From Bactrocera neohumeralis (lineage: Eukaryota > Arthropoda > Insecta > Diptera > Tephritidae), in assembly GCF_024586455.1 (NCBI RefSeq), contig NC_065923.1, positions 50,476,264-50,540,263 of the forward strand: a DNA stretch of 64,000 bases, in the 5' to 3' direction. Of this stretch, positions 1-10,821 are shown one piece after another (the first letter of the stretch is position 1; the number at the start of each line of letters is the position of its first letter). The position numbers were made by a program, and so were the translations under genes. A model generated the notes under the pieces. That model saw only the letters and a list, made by a program, of their open reading frames with translations, was not told the origin of the DNA and made no database searches.

Positions 1-429
1 CTTAATTTCATATACGAGTACATATTGAAATATCATCACGTATGATTGCAAGCATTACTAAGATGAATAGTTCCCAATATTAATGAAAACGTCTATGAGA
101 CTTACAATTTATGTATCTATTGTTTTATTTATTACGATTTACTGATTGTTTGAACCAAAAATTGCAAGTTTTTCGGGAGAGAAATGAAACATTTTTTCAG
201 CACAAAGTCAGTTTTTATATACATATGTATTAACACATACAAGATACATTCCAATAAGCCAACTTATCATTATACTGCTCAAAATCGAGATCGCTTCAAT
301 AAATACTTGATTTCGTCAAAGAAGATTTCATCCAGCGCATTATATCTATGTCAAAATACTTTGCGAAATAGGCGTGTGCCAAAAGTTCGCTCCGAAGATG
401 CTGTATGCAAAGTGATTTATATTTATGGA
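1..429. other. A+T-rich stretch, nothing recognised
   Basis: The stretch is A+T rich, and short reading frames in it have no recognisable protein motif. No repeat end or RNA gene was seen. Confidence 0.5.
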
Positions 430-960
430 CGAATATCATGTTTCACGCGTATTCCGAGCTCGTTTTGGCTGTAAAGCAAATTTGTCAGTGGGGGTCGGCA
501 CGCGCTGCAATTGCTGCGGACACAATTTCATACAGATTCTTGCAGTTCGCATGCGCTGCACTTGAGTTCGCGACGCTGCAGTGAAGATGGCAACGGCGGC
601 CAGCCGATGGTTGGACCAATATACCGACAGACATGCGAAGTAGACTACATTAAAATTAACAGCAATAAATTTCCAAGTTAAACTAAGAGTTAGCGCACTT
701 TTCGTTCTAAATACTGAGCTCAATGCAAATGCAACGCGCAACTGACAATGCGCCGGCAAAGCAAATAAACACGCGCAGAGATAAACTTACAGCGATAGAG
801 TATTTAGTATGAATATAAGCAGCTAGGTGGCAGCCCGACGAACCCCCATGGCTGTTGAATAGCATCCCGCCGAGCGCCACGCTCACTTTTTAAAGAATCC
901 ACAAAGTCAATAAAGTGTTTACTCTCGCCTTGACGGTGTTCGTGTATGTTTTGAATGCTT
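430..960. other. G+C-rich non-coding block of unknown role
   Basis: This block is clearly richer in G+C and CpG than its surroundings. It holds several short frames, none with a known motif. Around 815-915 there is a TATAAG-type box, then a run of CCGCC-type words and an AATAAAG word, which is loosely like the middle of a long terminal repeat, but no TG..CA borders, primer-binding site or coding region was found next to it. It could be a promoter or enhancer, or an old solo repeat. Function is not assigned. Confidence 0.3.
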
Positions 961-1404
961 GCTGAAATGCCTAAACACTTGTTTAATAATAATATTAGTA
1001 CAACCGTGACCAGTGTCTGTCAAATATATGCAATAAAATGTCGGCGTATGTGTACATAATTATTTGTGAAGCAATCAACGTATTCATTTGCGCAAACGTG
1101 AACACACAAACTTCCGAACATTATATAATTGAGTCGTCATCGCATCAATAATCATTTAAACTCGGCTTTTTACAAAAATTTAATAACAACGAATAATAAG
1201 GCGAAGCGACGGTTTGTTGGCCCCAGATCCAGAAAGCAATGTGTAAATGGAATTGAGTACTCAGCCTTCAGAGTGATAACTGTGCACCCGACATTTTTAC
1301 GACTGATAGAATTCAAACAAAGACACATATTTATTATATGGCACAAGTTTAAATAAACACATCGAGCCATGGAAGTGGGATTTTTGATGGCAGAAGAAAG
1401 AGAA

Positions 1405-2130
1405 TTAAGGGGTTACGGGTAGTCAGAGGCAAGAAAAAATGAGAATTTTCAGTATTTTTTTTTGTTATTAAATCGTGTTATTTTATAAAAGTTGTAATAT
1501 GGCATTATTATAGAATTTGTTGACTTGAAGTCACGAAAATTTCAAAAAAAAAATTTAATTTCCAAAGTTATAGTTGTTTGTTTTGACCCTGTTCCAAAAA
1601 AAGGTACTTGCGGTGACAACCATAAGTCCTTGGAGATTCATCTAAAATCAATCGGACAAAAAAAAAATAGTTTTTTAAATAGATAATCCTGGGCCTGATC
1701 GAAGAATTTTTTTTTTTTTTTCAAAATTAACGAAATGGTGGTCTCAGGAAATTTTTTTCTATTTTTTTGCGAAAAAATCAACAGTTAATTGGTCTTAAAA
1801 AATCGAAATTTTGAAAAAAAAATTATTCGATCAGGCCCGAGTTTATTATGTATTCTAAAATCTGTGTAAATTTCATTAAATTGTACTGCGCGGTTTTCGA
1901 GTTACAGTTGTCACCAGTTCAAAAAACATAGTTTTGAGAAAAACGCGTTTAAAGTTTCACACTAGCGCTTTGAAGTGCCCGAGCTCTCTTTGTTATTTCT
2001 CGAATAACTCAAAAACTGATTATCGGATCAACGTGAAATTTTCAGAGAATATTTTTAAGATATTATACTTAACGAAAATGCAAAAAAAAAGTAATTTTTT
2101 TGAAAATTCTGACTACTCCTAACCCCTTAA
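1405..2130. mobile_element. TTAA-flanked non-autonomous element (MITE)
   Basis: TTAA lies at 1405-1408 and again at 2127-2130. Immediately inside are inverted ends: GGGGTTACGGGTAGTCAGAG on the left and, read on the other strand, GGGGTTAGGAGTAGTCAGAA on the right (about 17 of 20 identical). The 718-bp interior is non-coding, A/T-homopolymer rich, and contains a GAGAAAAACGCGTTTAAAG motif that recurs near 37,990. TTAA duplication is typical of piggyBac and Kolobok; the G-rich end does not allow a choice between them. Confidence 0.8.
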
Positions 2131-2562
2131 GTTAAACGTGCAAGTTGAAGGAGCTTGGGAGACAATTAAAATTAAAATAAATTAAATTAACTTAAAATTG
2201 AAATATCGCAGATTTTATAAGAAAATGCAGATTAATAATAAATTAGAGGAAATAATCTTTGACATTTTCAATATTTTACAAGAAAAAAATGTGTAATTTT
2301 CAACAGAAGAGAAGCTCAGCACGTCCTTGATATTTTCTGCTGTAAGGAAGTAACAAATTGGCTTTGGATTACGATTTTGTGGTTGCTCTTGCTCGATATT
2401 CTTTCAAGGAAATCCTTGTAGACATGCCATAGATTCCATGATCCATTTTATGCCTACAATGGGTTACTCTGTGGCTAACAGTGGAAGAGAAACGTCGTAT
2501 TTTCGCAGAATTTAGGTTAAATTTGCGTCAGCTCGGCACCCTGATCACTCGTATATACTATG
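2131..2562. other. Nothing recognised
   Basis: A+T-rich sequence between two repeats. No motif or coding signal was seen. Confidence 0.4.
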
Positions 2563-3105
2563 TGCTATAGTGCAATGTTCCCATCCATCCGAACAACATG
2601 ACCTCGAACACTTCTAACGCCGACTTATCAGCTGCTGTTATTGTCCATGTCTCCGCACCATATGGCACGACGGAAATGATGACGGACTTGCGGAGTTTCG
2701 TCTTTGTTCGACGAAAAAAGCCTTTAGTTTTCAATTGTGTACTTAGTCCCGAGTACCGCACCATACGGCACGACGGAAATAATGACGGACTTGCGGAGTT
2801 TGGTCTTTGTTCGACGAAAAAGGACTTTAGTTTTCATTTGTGGACTTAGTCCCGAGTAACACCTTTTGGTAAGAATGATGCTGCGTTGGATTTAAAGGCT
2901 GACATTGTTTTTGGTGTTAATGCTGGTTTCAAGATAGACGAAATTATCTACATATAACTTCAAAGTTATGACCGTTAACAGCCAGGTGTAAGCCAAGTGA
3001 TTGGGATGATGTTTGCTTAAAGGCAGAAGATATTTCGTCTTGTCCACTACTAGACTTATACTCTGTGCTCCTTATCAAGGCTAGAAAAATCAGAATTAAC
3101 AGCAG
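2563..3105 (-). pseudogene. RTE-type non-LTR retrotransposon, RT C-terminal relic
   Basis: Read on the minus strand, the fragment gives pieces of the region after the reverse transcriptase core of RTE elements: DKTKYLL near 3040, VDNFVYL near 2950, then RTKTKLRKSVIISV and PYGAETW near 2660. This part follows the catalytic YADD region in the family. Frameshifts and stops separate the pieces, so it is dead. A 103-bp segment is repeated in tandem (2655-2757 and 2758-2860), duplicating the KTKLRKSVIISVVPYGA stretch. Related fragments lie at 12.3, 22.3 and 57.8 kb. Confidence 0.8.
2655..2860. repeat. 103-bp tandem duplication inside RTE relic
   Basis: The sequence starting GCACCATATGGCACGACGG at 2655 recurs at 2758 as GCACCATACGGCACGACGG, and similarity continues to about 2860. 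Divergence of several percent between the two units suggests an old duplication. Confidence 0.85.
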
Positions 3106-3407
3106 TTGTTGAAATCAATGATATCAATGTCCGCACCATTAGAAATAAACTACTTATTCTAGTTTTTTTCATAAAAAATAAAAAAATAGTTATTTTATAA
3201 CTTCTGCAATGACGTTATTTTAATATCCGCATAAGTGTTTTATAAAATATAAATATATATAATGTATGTACGCGTATATATATATATACATATATACAAA
3301 ACACATCGTTCAGCTACCGTTTATCTTACTTCATGCAAGCACCAATGAGAAAGCAGTTACTTACTGCGGGCTCTACAGTATGTTTAACAATTAAAGGGAA
3401 CTCGATT
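3106..3407. other. A+T-rich stretch with TATA/TATG microsatellite
   Basis: It contains a TATG/TATA simple repeat at about 3245-3300. Nothing else was recognised. Confidence 0.5.
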
Positions 3408-3560
3408 TTTATACTCACTCAACATGTCGCTACGGAGTATAATAGTTTGTTCACTTAACGGTTTTTTGTGACACCTAAAATATAAACAAGATAGATAATG
3501 AGATATGTACTTATGTATATATACATAGGTGAACAGGATGAAAAGACGGAAAGTGAGCTC
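3408..3560 (+). mobile_element. DINE-1-like element, 5' fragment
   Basis: It reads ACTC-CAACATG-CGCTACGGAGTATAATAGTTTGTTCAC and then a CACCTAAAAT box, the usual left end of the DINE-1-like repeats seen elsewhere in this window (12.2, 42.0 and 49.6 kb). It stops near a GAACAGGATGA box that corresponds to the GATCAGGGTGACGA word of the longer copies. A 3' portion of a similar element resumes at about 4075, so the two may be halves of one copy split by the retrotransposon fragment between them. Confidence 0.65.
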
Positions 3561-3584
3561 TTACTAGGCCATTCACAGTCGGGT

Positions 3585-4060
3585 GTACGTAGATAGATAG
3601 AAAGATAGGTAATTAAATGAGGATTGCACCGCGACTTAGGGTCTATTGTGCCCTCTCCTAACCTCCCAATATACTGCTAGGTGCTATTGAGGCGATGTGA
3701 TTCCTATTTGGAAACACGGATCCAAGTGTCTTTGTCCTGCGCCTACAACCTGCTGTGCAGTCGCTAGCAGGTGTTCTGGTGTTTCAGACTCCAAGTCGCA
3801 AAACCGGCGATTTGCACAAGAAGCTAGGCCCATGTTAAATAAGTTCTTCTTGATATTGCAATGCCAGTGTAGAAGGCGACCAGTAGCCTGAGTTTTTTCC
3901 TTGAGAGATTGATTACATATTTAAACCTTTTGAGGTTGTAACCATTCATTAGCAACTTTGCATGACGCATGCCTGGGAGTTGTTGCCAATGCCTCTCCCT
4001 ACCCACTGTTTCATCGTTACGGAGCAGCTCAGTGTATCTTACCAAGGACTATCAAACCTG
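3585..4060 (-). pseudogene. Non-LTR retrotransposon (RNase-H type), C-terminal relic
   Basis: The minus strand translates as the C-terminal region of an I/LOA-like element. It has the HWQ..IKKNLFNMGLA segment, then a zinc-knuckle-like CRFCDLESETPEHLL (first Cys mutated to Arg), and a tail. One frameshift near 3830 separates the two parts. The same domain type occurs in better form at 56.8 and 62.1 kb, and a 60-bp piece of the 3' end (CTTAGGTCTATTGTGCCC) recurs at 46,390. No catalytic domain remains. Confidence 0.65.
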
Positions 4061-4074
4061 CAGCATTCCTCCAA

Positions 4075-4596
4075 AATACTTCATGAATGTTTTCTGCCAC
4101 TGCAATAAAAACGACAACCTCCTGCTAGGTTCAACGTACACAAGTCATAAACCACTTATGTTAAGCAAAATATTGACCAATTTTTTTAATCACAAATTTT
4201 TTTCGGCATTTCTTACAACAGTGCGAAAATGATTGAAAATGAGTGATAACCCCGCCAACTCCCCGTATAAATAAAACTACCAAAAGTGCGATAATCTCTA
4301 AATAAATAGAAAAATAATAGCATCTGAGGAATAAATTGGACAATGAGCGTGGCGCCGCTCAACTTTAACCAAATTTGATGAATTGTATTATCCTTCCGTT
4401 CTTATGCTATAATGTAAAAATAGGACAAATTGGATTACAACCACGCCTACTTACCATATATAACAATTTTAGATTTCATCAGATAATTTTATTTTACAAA
4501 ATATAAATCGAGAGTCAGAGTCGGAGTCTCTTGGATCATTTTTTATATAAAGTTTGGTCACACTCGAGCTTAGCCCTTACTTACTTACTTGTTTTA
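4075..4596 (+). mobile_element. DINE-1-like element, 3' portion
   Basis: The stretch contains the internal words seen in the complete copy at 7.4-8.3 kb (AAATCGG/AACCACGCC.. and CAGATAATTTTATTTT), and ends with CTCGAGCTTAGCCCTTACTTACTTACTTG, matching the family terminus CGAACTTAGCCCTTCCTTACTTG. It is diverged and has internal losses. No coding capacity. Confidence 0.65.
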
Positions 4597-4650
4597 ACTG
4601 TGATCTAGTAGATGAAAATTATTAAAGTCATGTCTAACTGACAAACAATA

Positions 4651-5912
4651 CAAGGTCTGTCGCAAAAGAAACAGAACTTTTTGAATATAACTGTTTCTGG
4701 TGGCGACCTATTTGTGGGTATATGAAATAAAAAGTTTGATCTCTTGTTGACATTTCGTAAAATTTTAAGATAATTCGATAACTACAATCGATGTTATCGA
4801 TCAAAAAGTGACAGCAGCTTTTGGTCATCGGTCGTAAAATGCATTTTGAACCAAGAGCAAATATTAAATTTTGTTTTAAACTTGGGAAAACGTTTACTGA
4901 AACATTTCAAATGATGAAAAAAGTTTATGGTGATCAGTGCCTATCCCGTAGTAATGTGCATGAGTTGTTTAAGCGATTCCAAGAAGGTTGTGAGGACCTC
5001 TGTGACGATCAGAAGTCGGGCCGGCCAAAATCAGTGATTACCCAAAACAATATTGAAAAAGTGCAGGAATTTATTAAGAATGAGCCGAAATCTTCTTTGC
5101 CTTACATGGAAATGGAGTTAAATATCACCAAAGGCTTCATTCATCGCATTTTGATAGATAAATTGGGTCTACGGAAGGTGTGCTCCAAGTTTGTTCCGCA
5201 CAAATTGACGGAAGAGCAAAAATTTCTACGAATCCAATATTGTAGAGATTTGATTAAGGAGTCGAGAACGGACATAAACTACAAATATCCGATTGTGACT
5301 TGTGATGAAACGTGGTGCTTTCAATATGATCCCGAAACCAAACGTCAAAGTGCCGAATGAAGCATCCAGACGAGCCGAAAAAAAGTCGTCTTCAGAAGTC
5401 AAAAATAAAGACAATTCTGATTTGTTTTTACGATTCCGAGGGTATTGTACACCGAGAGTTCGTCAAACGATTAATGCTGTGTTTTACCTTGGTGTTATGA
5501 AGCGTCTTTTGTCACGCATTCGTTGTGCTCGACCACAATACCGTGAGACAGGGTCCTGGCGCCTGTTGCACGATAATAGGCGGTGTCATCGGTCGACGCT
5601 TGTCACTGATTTTTTGACAAAAAACGCCATATTAACCATTAATCACTCACCCTACTCACCTGATCTGGCACCCTGTGATTTTTACCTATTTGGAAAACTT
5701 CATTTGCCCATGAAAGGACACTGGTTTCAGGATATTTCAGCTATCCAAAAGAAAAATGACCTTAAACACTCATTTGAAATGCTTATTGACCGGGCTAAAC
5801 GCTGTATCGAAGCACAAGGAAACTACTTTGAATAAAAAAATATAACTTTTGAAAAATATTAATTTTTTGTTGTTTTTTTTTAACAGTCCTGTTTCTTTTG
5901 CGACAGATCTTG
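4651..5912 (+). mobile_element. mariner element, near full length
   Basis: TA dinucleotides lie at 4649-4650 and 5913-5914. Inside them are inverted ends of about 24 bp: CAAGGTCTGTCGCAAAAGAA on the left and CAAGATCTGTCGCAAAAGAA on the right (read from the other strand), one mismatch. The 1,262-bp length, TA duplication and the transposase inside place it in the DD34D mariner family. The transposase is disabled by two frameshifts. Ends are nearly identical, so this is among the younger insertions in the window. Confidence 0.95.
4821..5835 (+). pseudogene. mariner transposase, two frameshifts
   Basis: In the family this enzyme binds the element ends and cuts and joins DNA at TA sites. The N-terminal DNA-binding half is open (4821-5360: SNVHELFKRFQEG, then SGRPKSV at the linker) and includes the first catalytic Asp in TCDETW. 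A single base is missing from the Trp codon after the SAE tripeptide near 5358, giving an immediate TGA. A second gap near 5461 removes the PPG part of the EFVPPGQT-type motif. The third frame then carries LLHDN (second Asp) and SPDLAPCDFYLF (third Asp) with exactly 34 residues between them. Near the C-terminus about 20 residues are missing after DISAIQ. The reading frame ends GNYFE as usual. Confidence 0.93.
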
Positions 5913-5914
5913 TA

Positions 5915-6715
5915 AATCAACAAATTGTAAAATACTTTTATTGCATACGGTCTGCCGTGTGGCGCAGTACATACGCACAATAACGTTGACGTTTCGCATA
6001 GCTGGTCCATATATGTACATGCATACATATGTATCTATTTGTATATACACATGTAAACAATGAAAAGTTTACGCAAGTTATTTAATTAATGGTTTCCTTA
6101 GGACTTTAGTCTAAGTCCAGAAGAAACCCGATACATATGTATGTGAAAACACCTATCTACAGGTGGTGCTACTCAAATACACACACACATATGCATTTAC
6201 ATGTGCTCGCCCACGCATAACACTCTCTTCAATCTTGATATTGGAGCGCATCCGCTTTGACTAGGCGACTGAAGCGTGTACAAGCGTAAAAGTTCTGATG
6301 TTAACGCACTTTTATGGGTGGATCAGGATTCACAGTTGCTTAAATCACTTAATGTGAAACATAACTATGTATGTACATTTATCCGGAAATACAGTTTGAT
6401 GCCTAAAAATATTTCCTTAGATAAGAACGAGTGTATTTACAGCTGCGAACAAGAAAATACCAGTACCTATAAATCCGTATAAGGCATATATAGCAACTTA
6501 TAAAATAAAAGTTTTTAATTTAAAATGATCTGATGCACCAGTACAACTTATGTAAACATCAAAATGTTAGCAAAATATGTATGTTAGTTTTGAAAAAAAC
6601 GGCAAATTTCAGCTGTTAGCACGTTCAATGAAACAATAAAATAACAGTGTTTGAGAAATCAGACATTATTTCCACTTCTAACGGAAAAATAAGAATATAT
6701 TTTAACAAGTAAAGT
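5915..6715. other. Nothing recognised
   Basis: The stretch has CATA/TATG simple-sequence patches near 6010-6050 and 6130. A 68-codon frame at 6276-6482 has no recognisable motif. No TE end identified. Confidence 0.4.
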
Positions 6716-7165
6716 AATGGCGACGGTTATCGCGTCATGATAACCGACGGCAAATTGAAGCTCTTGATCACGGCAGCATTTGGTTTCAACAAGACGGCTC
6801 CACTTTCCACACGTTGCATCAATCAATGAATTTATTGGCTACCAAGATCGTGTGATATCACATCGTTAGAATATTTCCTGTGGGGTTATGTAAAGTCTAA
6901 AGTCTATGTGGACAATCCCGCTTCAATTTAGACCTTGGCGCAAAATATCACGCGTATCAGTCGCCAGTTACCAGTCGAAATGCTCGAGCGAGTCATCGAA
7001 AATTGAACTCAACTGATGGACCATCGGACACGTAGCTGCGGCCAACTTTTGAAGCGGATAATCTTCAAAAAATAAATGCCAAAGAATGTACTTTCGAATG
7101 ATTATAAACATTTCCCATTATATTTGAAGTTTCTGGGTTTTTTCTTTAATCTCGAATCATTATGA
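6716..7165 (+). pseudogene. DD41D Tc1/mariner-type transposase, C-terminal relic
   Basis: The segment begins in the NGDRYR-like region and continues through WGYVKSKVYVDNPASI and RQLPVEMLERVIEN, the C-terminal part of a transposase that recurs in eight places in this window. The second-Asp block reads GFNKTAP instead of WFQQDGA through a frame change, and several in-frame stops are present. It ends in the family's 3' tail (KEIIFKK-like, TTTTTTCTTTAATCTCGAA). The 5' two thirds and the left inverted end are missing. Confidence 0.85.
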
Positions 7166-7428
7166 ATAAGGTTTTTGGAGAGGCTTTCTTAGAGGTGTCT
7201 AGGAACCTATTTTTCAGAGTATCAAACGAAAAAAAAAAATTTTTTTTGATCCACCTTAATATGCATTGATGTTTGACGATGAATATCTCGTAAACGCTTA
7301 ACTTAATCGAAAAATCATATCAGACCATTTTTATAGAGCAGTAAATTTCCTACAAAATTATGAGTTTCATCATTCTACGGTGTTGCTAAGGAGAGTTTAT
7401 TTTTGTTCATTTTGTTTGTAAGTCAATA
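7166..7428. mobile_element. MITE end and internal part (TTAAGGTGGATC family)
   Basis: Positions 7172-7258 (GAGAGGCTTTCTTAGAGG ... GATCCACCTTAA) are repeated at 8606-8703 with about 90 percent identity. A second segment at about 7276-7365 (ATATCTCGTAAACGCTTAAC .. TTTCCTACAAAATT) matches 8410-8485. The order of the two segments differs between the two sites, which suggests adjacent copies or an internally repeated element, now split by the DINE-1 insertion that follows. Confidence 0.7.
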
Positions 7429-8346
7429 AAAGAGTCAGATATAGGGTTATATATACCAAAGTGATCAGGGTGACGAAAAATCCGGATGTCTGTCTGTCCG
7501 TCCGTCCGTCCGTATAACTTAAGTAAAAATTGAGATATCATGATGAAACTTGGTACACATATTCCTTGGCTCCATATTAAGTTCGAAGATGGGCAAAATC
7601 GGCCACGCCCACAAAATGGCGAAAACCGAAAACCTATAAAGAGTCATAACTAAGCCATAAATAAAGATATTAAAGAAAAATTTGGCACAAAGGATCGCAT
7701 TAGGAAGGGGCATATTTGGACGCATTTTTTTTTGGAAAAGTGGGCGTTTTTAAGTTTTTTGTACATATCTCGGAAACTACTATAGCTATGTCAACCAAAC
7801 TCTACAGAGTCCTTTTCTTCAGGCATTCCCATATACAGTTCAAAAATGGAAGAAATCGGATAATAACCACGCCCACCTTACAAAGGTTATGTTTCTCTAA
7901 AAGTACGTTAACCGAAATTCAGTTTTTACGGAAGAAATTGCAGAAGGAAGTTGCACCCAGGCTTTTTTAAAAATTGAAAATGGGCGTGCTGTCGCCCACT
8001 TATGGACCAAAAACCACATCTCAGGAACTACTCTACCGATTTCAATGAAATTCGGTATATAATATTTTCTTAACACCCTGATGACATGTACGAAATATGG
8101 GTGAAATCGGTTCACAACCACGCCTTCTTCCAATATAACGCTATTTTGAATTCCATCTGATGCCTTTTCTGTATAATACGAGTATATACATTAGGAACCA
8201 ATGATGATAGCGGAATAAAACTTTACAAAAATATGGTATTTGAAAAATATGTAAATGACATATAATGAAATCTCGATTATCACTTTATCATGCGAGAGTA
8301 TAAAATGTTCGGTGACACCCGAACTTAGCCCTTCCTTACTTGTTTT
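7429..8346 (+). mobile_element. DINE-1-like (Helitron-type) element, most complete copy
   Basis: It carries the family words in order: ATAGGGTTATATATACC, AAGTGATCAGGGTGACG, GTCTGTCTGTCCGTCCGTCC, GAAACTTGGTACACAT, CCACGCCCAC twice, CTATAAAGAGTCATAACTAAG, and the terminus GCGAGAGTATAAAATGTTCG followed by CACCCGAACTTAGCCCTTCC. It has no terminal inverted repeat or target duplication, as expected for Helitron-type DNA, and no protein. Short frames in it are not genes. It interrupts a MITE, whose sequence resumes at 8347. Confidence 0.85.
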
Positions 8347-8705
8347 TCATTGAGTTATAAAATTCATAAGAAATAAAAAATTTTCCCAAAAATAATCAAA
8401 TTTTAACTGTTAATATCTTTTAAACGTTTGGGTTTACGAAAAAATCATAGTAGACCTTTTTTGTAGAGCATTCAATTTCCCACAAAATCTAAGAAACAAG
8501 ATACTTTTTCAAGTAGTTCGAAGCGAGATATAAATTGTTCAATCTGATAATAAGAAAAAATAGAAAACTGTATGTAGGAGAACCTTCCCGTTACAATTAA
8601 AAAATCATGTTTGGAGAGGCTTTCTTAGAGGTATCTAGGAACCTATTTTTCCGAGTACCAAACGAAAAAAAAAATTTTTTTTTTTTTTTTTTTTGAATCA
8701 CTCTA
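8347..8705. mobile_element. MITE (TTAAGGTGGATC family), second copy
   Basis: It repeats both segments described at 7166-7428. Internal segment 8410-8485 precedes the terminal segment 8606-8703. A 22-T run lies just inside the end TTGAATCACTCTAAGG. Non-coding. Confidence 0.65.
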
Positions 8706-8795
8706 AGGTACATATATACATATGTATATGCTATAGTTATCCGATATGGGAGGGTCCGACAAATGAGTAGTACTTGACATAGTTGTTACGAATTT
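8706..8795 (-). mobile_element. INE-1-like fragment
   Basis: The words CTATAGTTATCCGATATGGG and GACAAATGAG correspond to CTATAGTGGTCTGATATAGG / GACAAATGAGC of the INE-1-like copy at 13.8 kb. Confidence 0.55.
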
Positions 8796-9540
8796 AGTAT
8801 TGTGCTAATATAATTTCATTAATGAGCGAAAATGTTATCCGATATATACTGAACTGAGAATCTAATATTCGGAATATACATATGTACATACATAGAAGCT
8901 AAGGATATCACGTCAGTAGCACTTCGTAGTAAAATTTATACAGTATATCTTAATTAATGTGACGTTTTCACTCTTAGATGGTCATAACAATTTTATTATT
9001 ATGCAACATCTTGCCACATTATACAAATTTTGATAACATATTTTTGTAAATAAGCATATTCTTAAAATTACAAAAGAGTTTATTATATCGAATTATATTG
9101 ATTTAGTTAGGTAGGGTGGATGTCTGACGATATTGTGAAACCAATGGGACTAAAATCCCAAAAATTCTCCATACTCTTTTCTCCTCTAAGAACCACCCTG
9201 CACTCTCGTTGAAGTTCATTAATTCAAAAAGTCAGGAAATCCTCGGCCGACATATGCGATATACTCTCTTCATCTCCTACCTCTTGGCGGTTTCTACAAT
9301 GTGTGATATCGCCAGTCTGTTGACATATTTGCCAACAAGACAGTGCTCCATTAACCTAACCTCCATTAGCACTCCTGCTAGATTACTTATGTTATTCCTT
9401 TTGAGTTTAAATAGTCGGCATGTGCGGCCCACATTCTATTTTTTCCACGTTTGTCTGCTTGTTAAGCAAGTCGGAAATTGATTAAATATCTGCACGTAAC
9501 CAGAGAAATATGTACATATACATATATATCCGCTATTTAT
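8796..9540. other. Nothing firmly recognised
   Basis: The sequence contains a GTTAGGTAGGGTGGATGTCTGACG word near 9110 and a 90-codon plus-strand frame at 9209-9481 with no recognisable motif. The latter abuts the retrotransposon relic at 9.54 kb and may be non-coding tail sequence of it. Confidence 0.3.
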
Positions 9541-10120
9541 CGGAGTCTAAATGTAAGGTGGTACCTACTCCGGGAAGTTTATCTGCTTCACAGTTGCCAG
9601 GAATATCACTAAGTCCTGCAACCCATTGCAGGTTTAGTGTGAAATAGGATGTTAGATTCACTAAGAGACCAAGGTATATTTCTTGCTGGGAGCAGACTCC
9701 TTACAAATAGGTTTTCTTTAATTGCTGTGATCTCCGCTTAGAAGACACTGCAGTAGTTTAGTAGTCGAAAGGCATTTCTAGTATCTAATTTTGCTGAGAA
9801 GACACCACCTCCCACTCGATTATCTAGTTTGAACCCATCCGTACAGATACTTATCTTTGCGTCCCTATTCACTTCGCATTTATCTCACTGCTCTCTGATA
9901 AAGGAAAGCTATATTGATGAATTGCTGTGATCTCCACTTAGAAGACACTGCAATCGTCTGATAATCGAAAAGCATTTGAGGTACTTAATTTTGGTGAGAT
10001 AACACCACCACCACTCGATTATCTATTTTGGTCCCTTCCTTAAAGATACTTATCTCTGGGCGCCTGTTCAGGTTTCATCTATACTACTCCACTCTGATAG
10101 AAACGCAATATACGGCACCG
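9541..10120 (-). pseudogene. RNase H domain relic of a non-LTR retrotransposon, partly duplicated
   Basis: Minus-strand translation shows pieces of an RNase H domain of the kind found in I- and LOA-like elements: KIDNRVGGG-type and FRLPDYCSVFQAEVTAI-type segments (first Asp and Glu blocks), followed by LQWVAGLSDIPGNCEADKL (the GHxGxxGNExAD block with the His lost). The first part is present twice, at 9717-9911 and 9920-10116. Stops and frameshifts are frequent. No reverse transcriptase is attached. Confidence 0.7.
9717..10116. repeat. About 200-bp tandem duplication within RNase H relic
   Basis: GAATTGCTGTGATCTCCGCT (9717) and GAATTGCTGTGATCTCCACT (9920) start two copies that stay similar for nearly 200 bp, through ATTATCTAGTTTG / ATTATCTATTTTG and the CTCTGATA words. 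Confidence 0.8.
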
Positions 10121-10821
10121 AGTTTAAGTTAAGTTTGAAGAGATTATGACAACCCGTGGTATTGGGTAGAGACGGGAACTTAACAAGTATCTTAGAATGC
10201 TCCTTATTCGCTGCATTCGCTGCTAGTTACTTACAGAAAAGTCTGTAGGGAGTAAATGACAAATATCGTCCAGGGCCTTCCTTGGTGTTATTCTAAGGTT
10301 TCCACTGATGCAAATACTAGCTGCTCTTTACATGCCTTCCAGCGCGTATTTCTTTTCTATGTAAATGGCACGAGGCATTATTTATTCAGTACTGAAAATA
10401 TTTCCGGTAAATTTCGAATAAAATGGCAATCCAAATAAGTACTACATAAATGATTCGACAACAACTTAAAAAACGAATTTTTGAGAATGATTTCTAAAGT
10501 TTAGAGCATAAAACTCACCAATATGAATAAGTTTTTGCCGTAACAGATACCCAACATCGGAAGTCAGTATACAAAATATTATTAAAGGACCTTATACGAA
10601 ACATACGCAGCATGTATGTATGTATGTAATACATAATTTGAATACACCTGCGGTAAAGCGCTTTCCTTTAAGGTTTTACTTTGAGGTACATACAGGCACA
10701 TTTTGTGCTATATCTGGGATATAATTTATATAAAAGCAAATGTAAGTTTCAAAATCAATAGGCACCACATGCATATGTTCACATACATATGTACATGTTG
10801 ATATTACATAGATACAAATGT
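10121..10821. other. Nothing recognised
   Basis: A+T-rich sequence with short TATG repeats near 10,610-10,630. A 60-codon frame at 10,256-10,438 has no motif. Confidence 0.4.

Noticed and set aside
780..960. Possible solo LTR (TATAAG box, CCGCC words, AATAAAG)
   Set aside because: No TG..CA borders, no target duplication, no primer-binding site or coding region next to it. Kept only as an unexplained G+C-rich block.
4821..5360. Intact mariner N-terminal gene of 179 codons
   Set aside because: The stop is caused by a one-base loss in a conserved Trp codon, and the rest of the transposase follows in other frames. It is a pseudogene part, not a separate gene.
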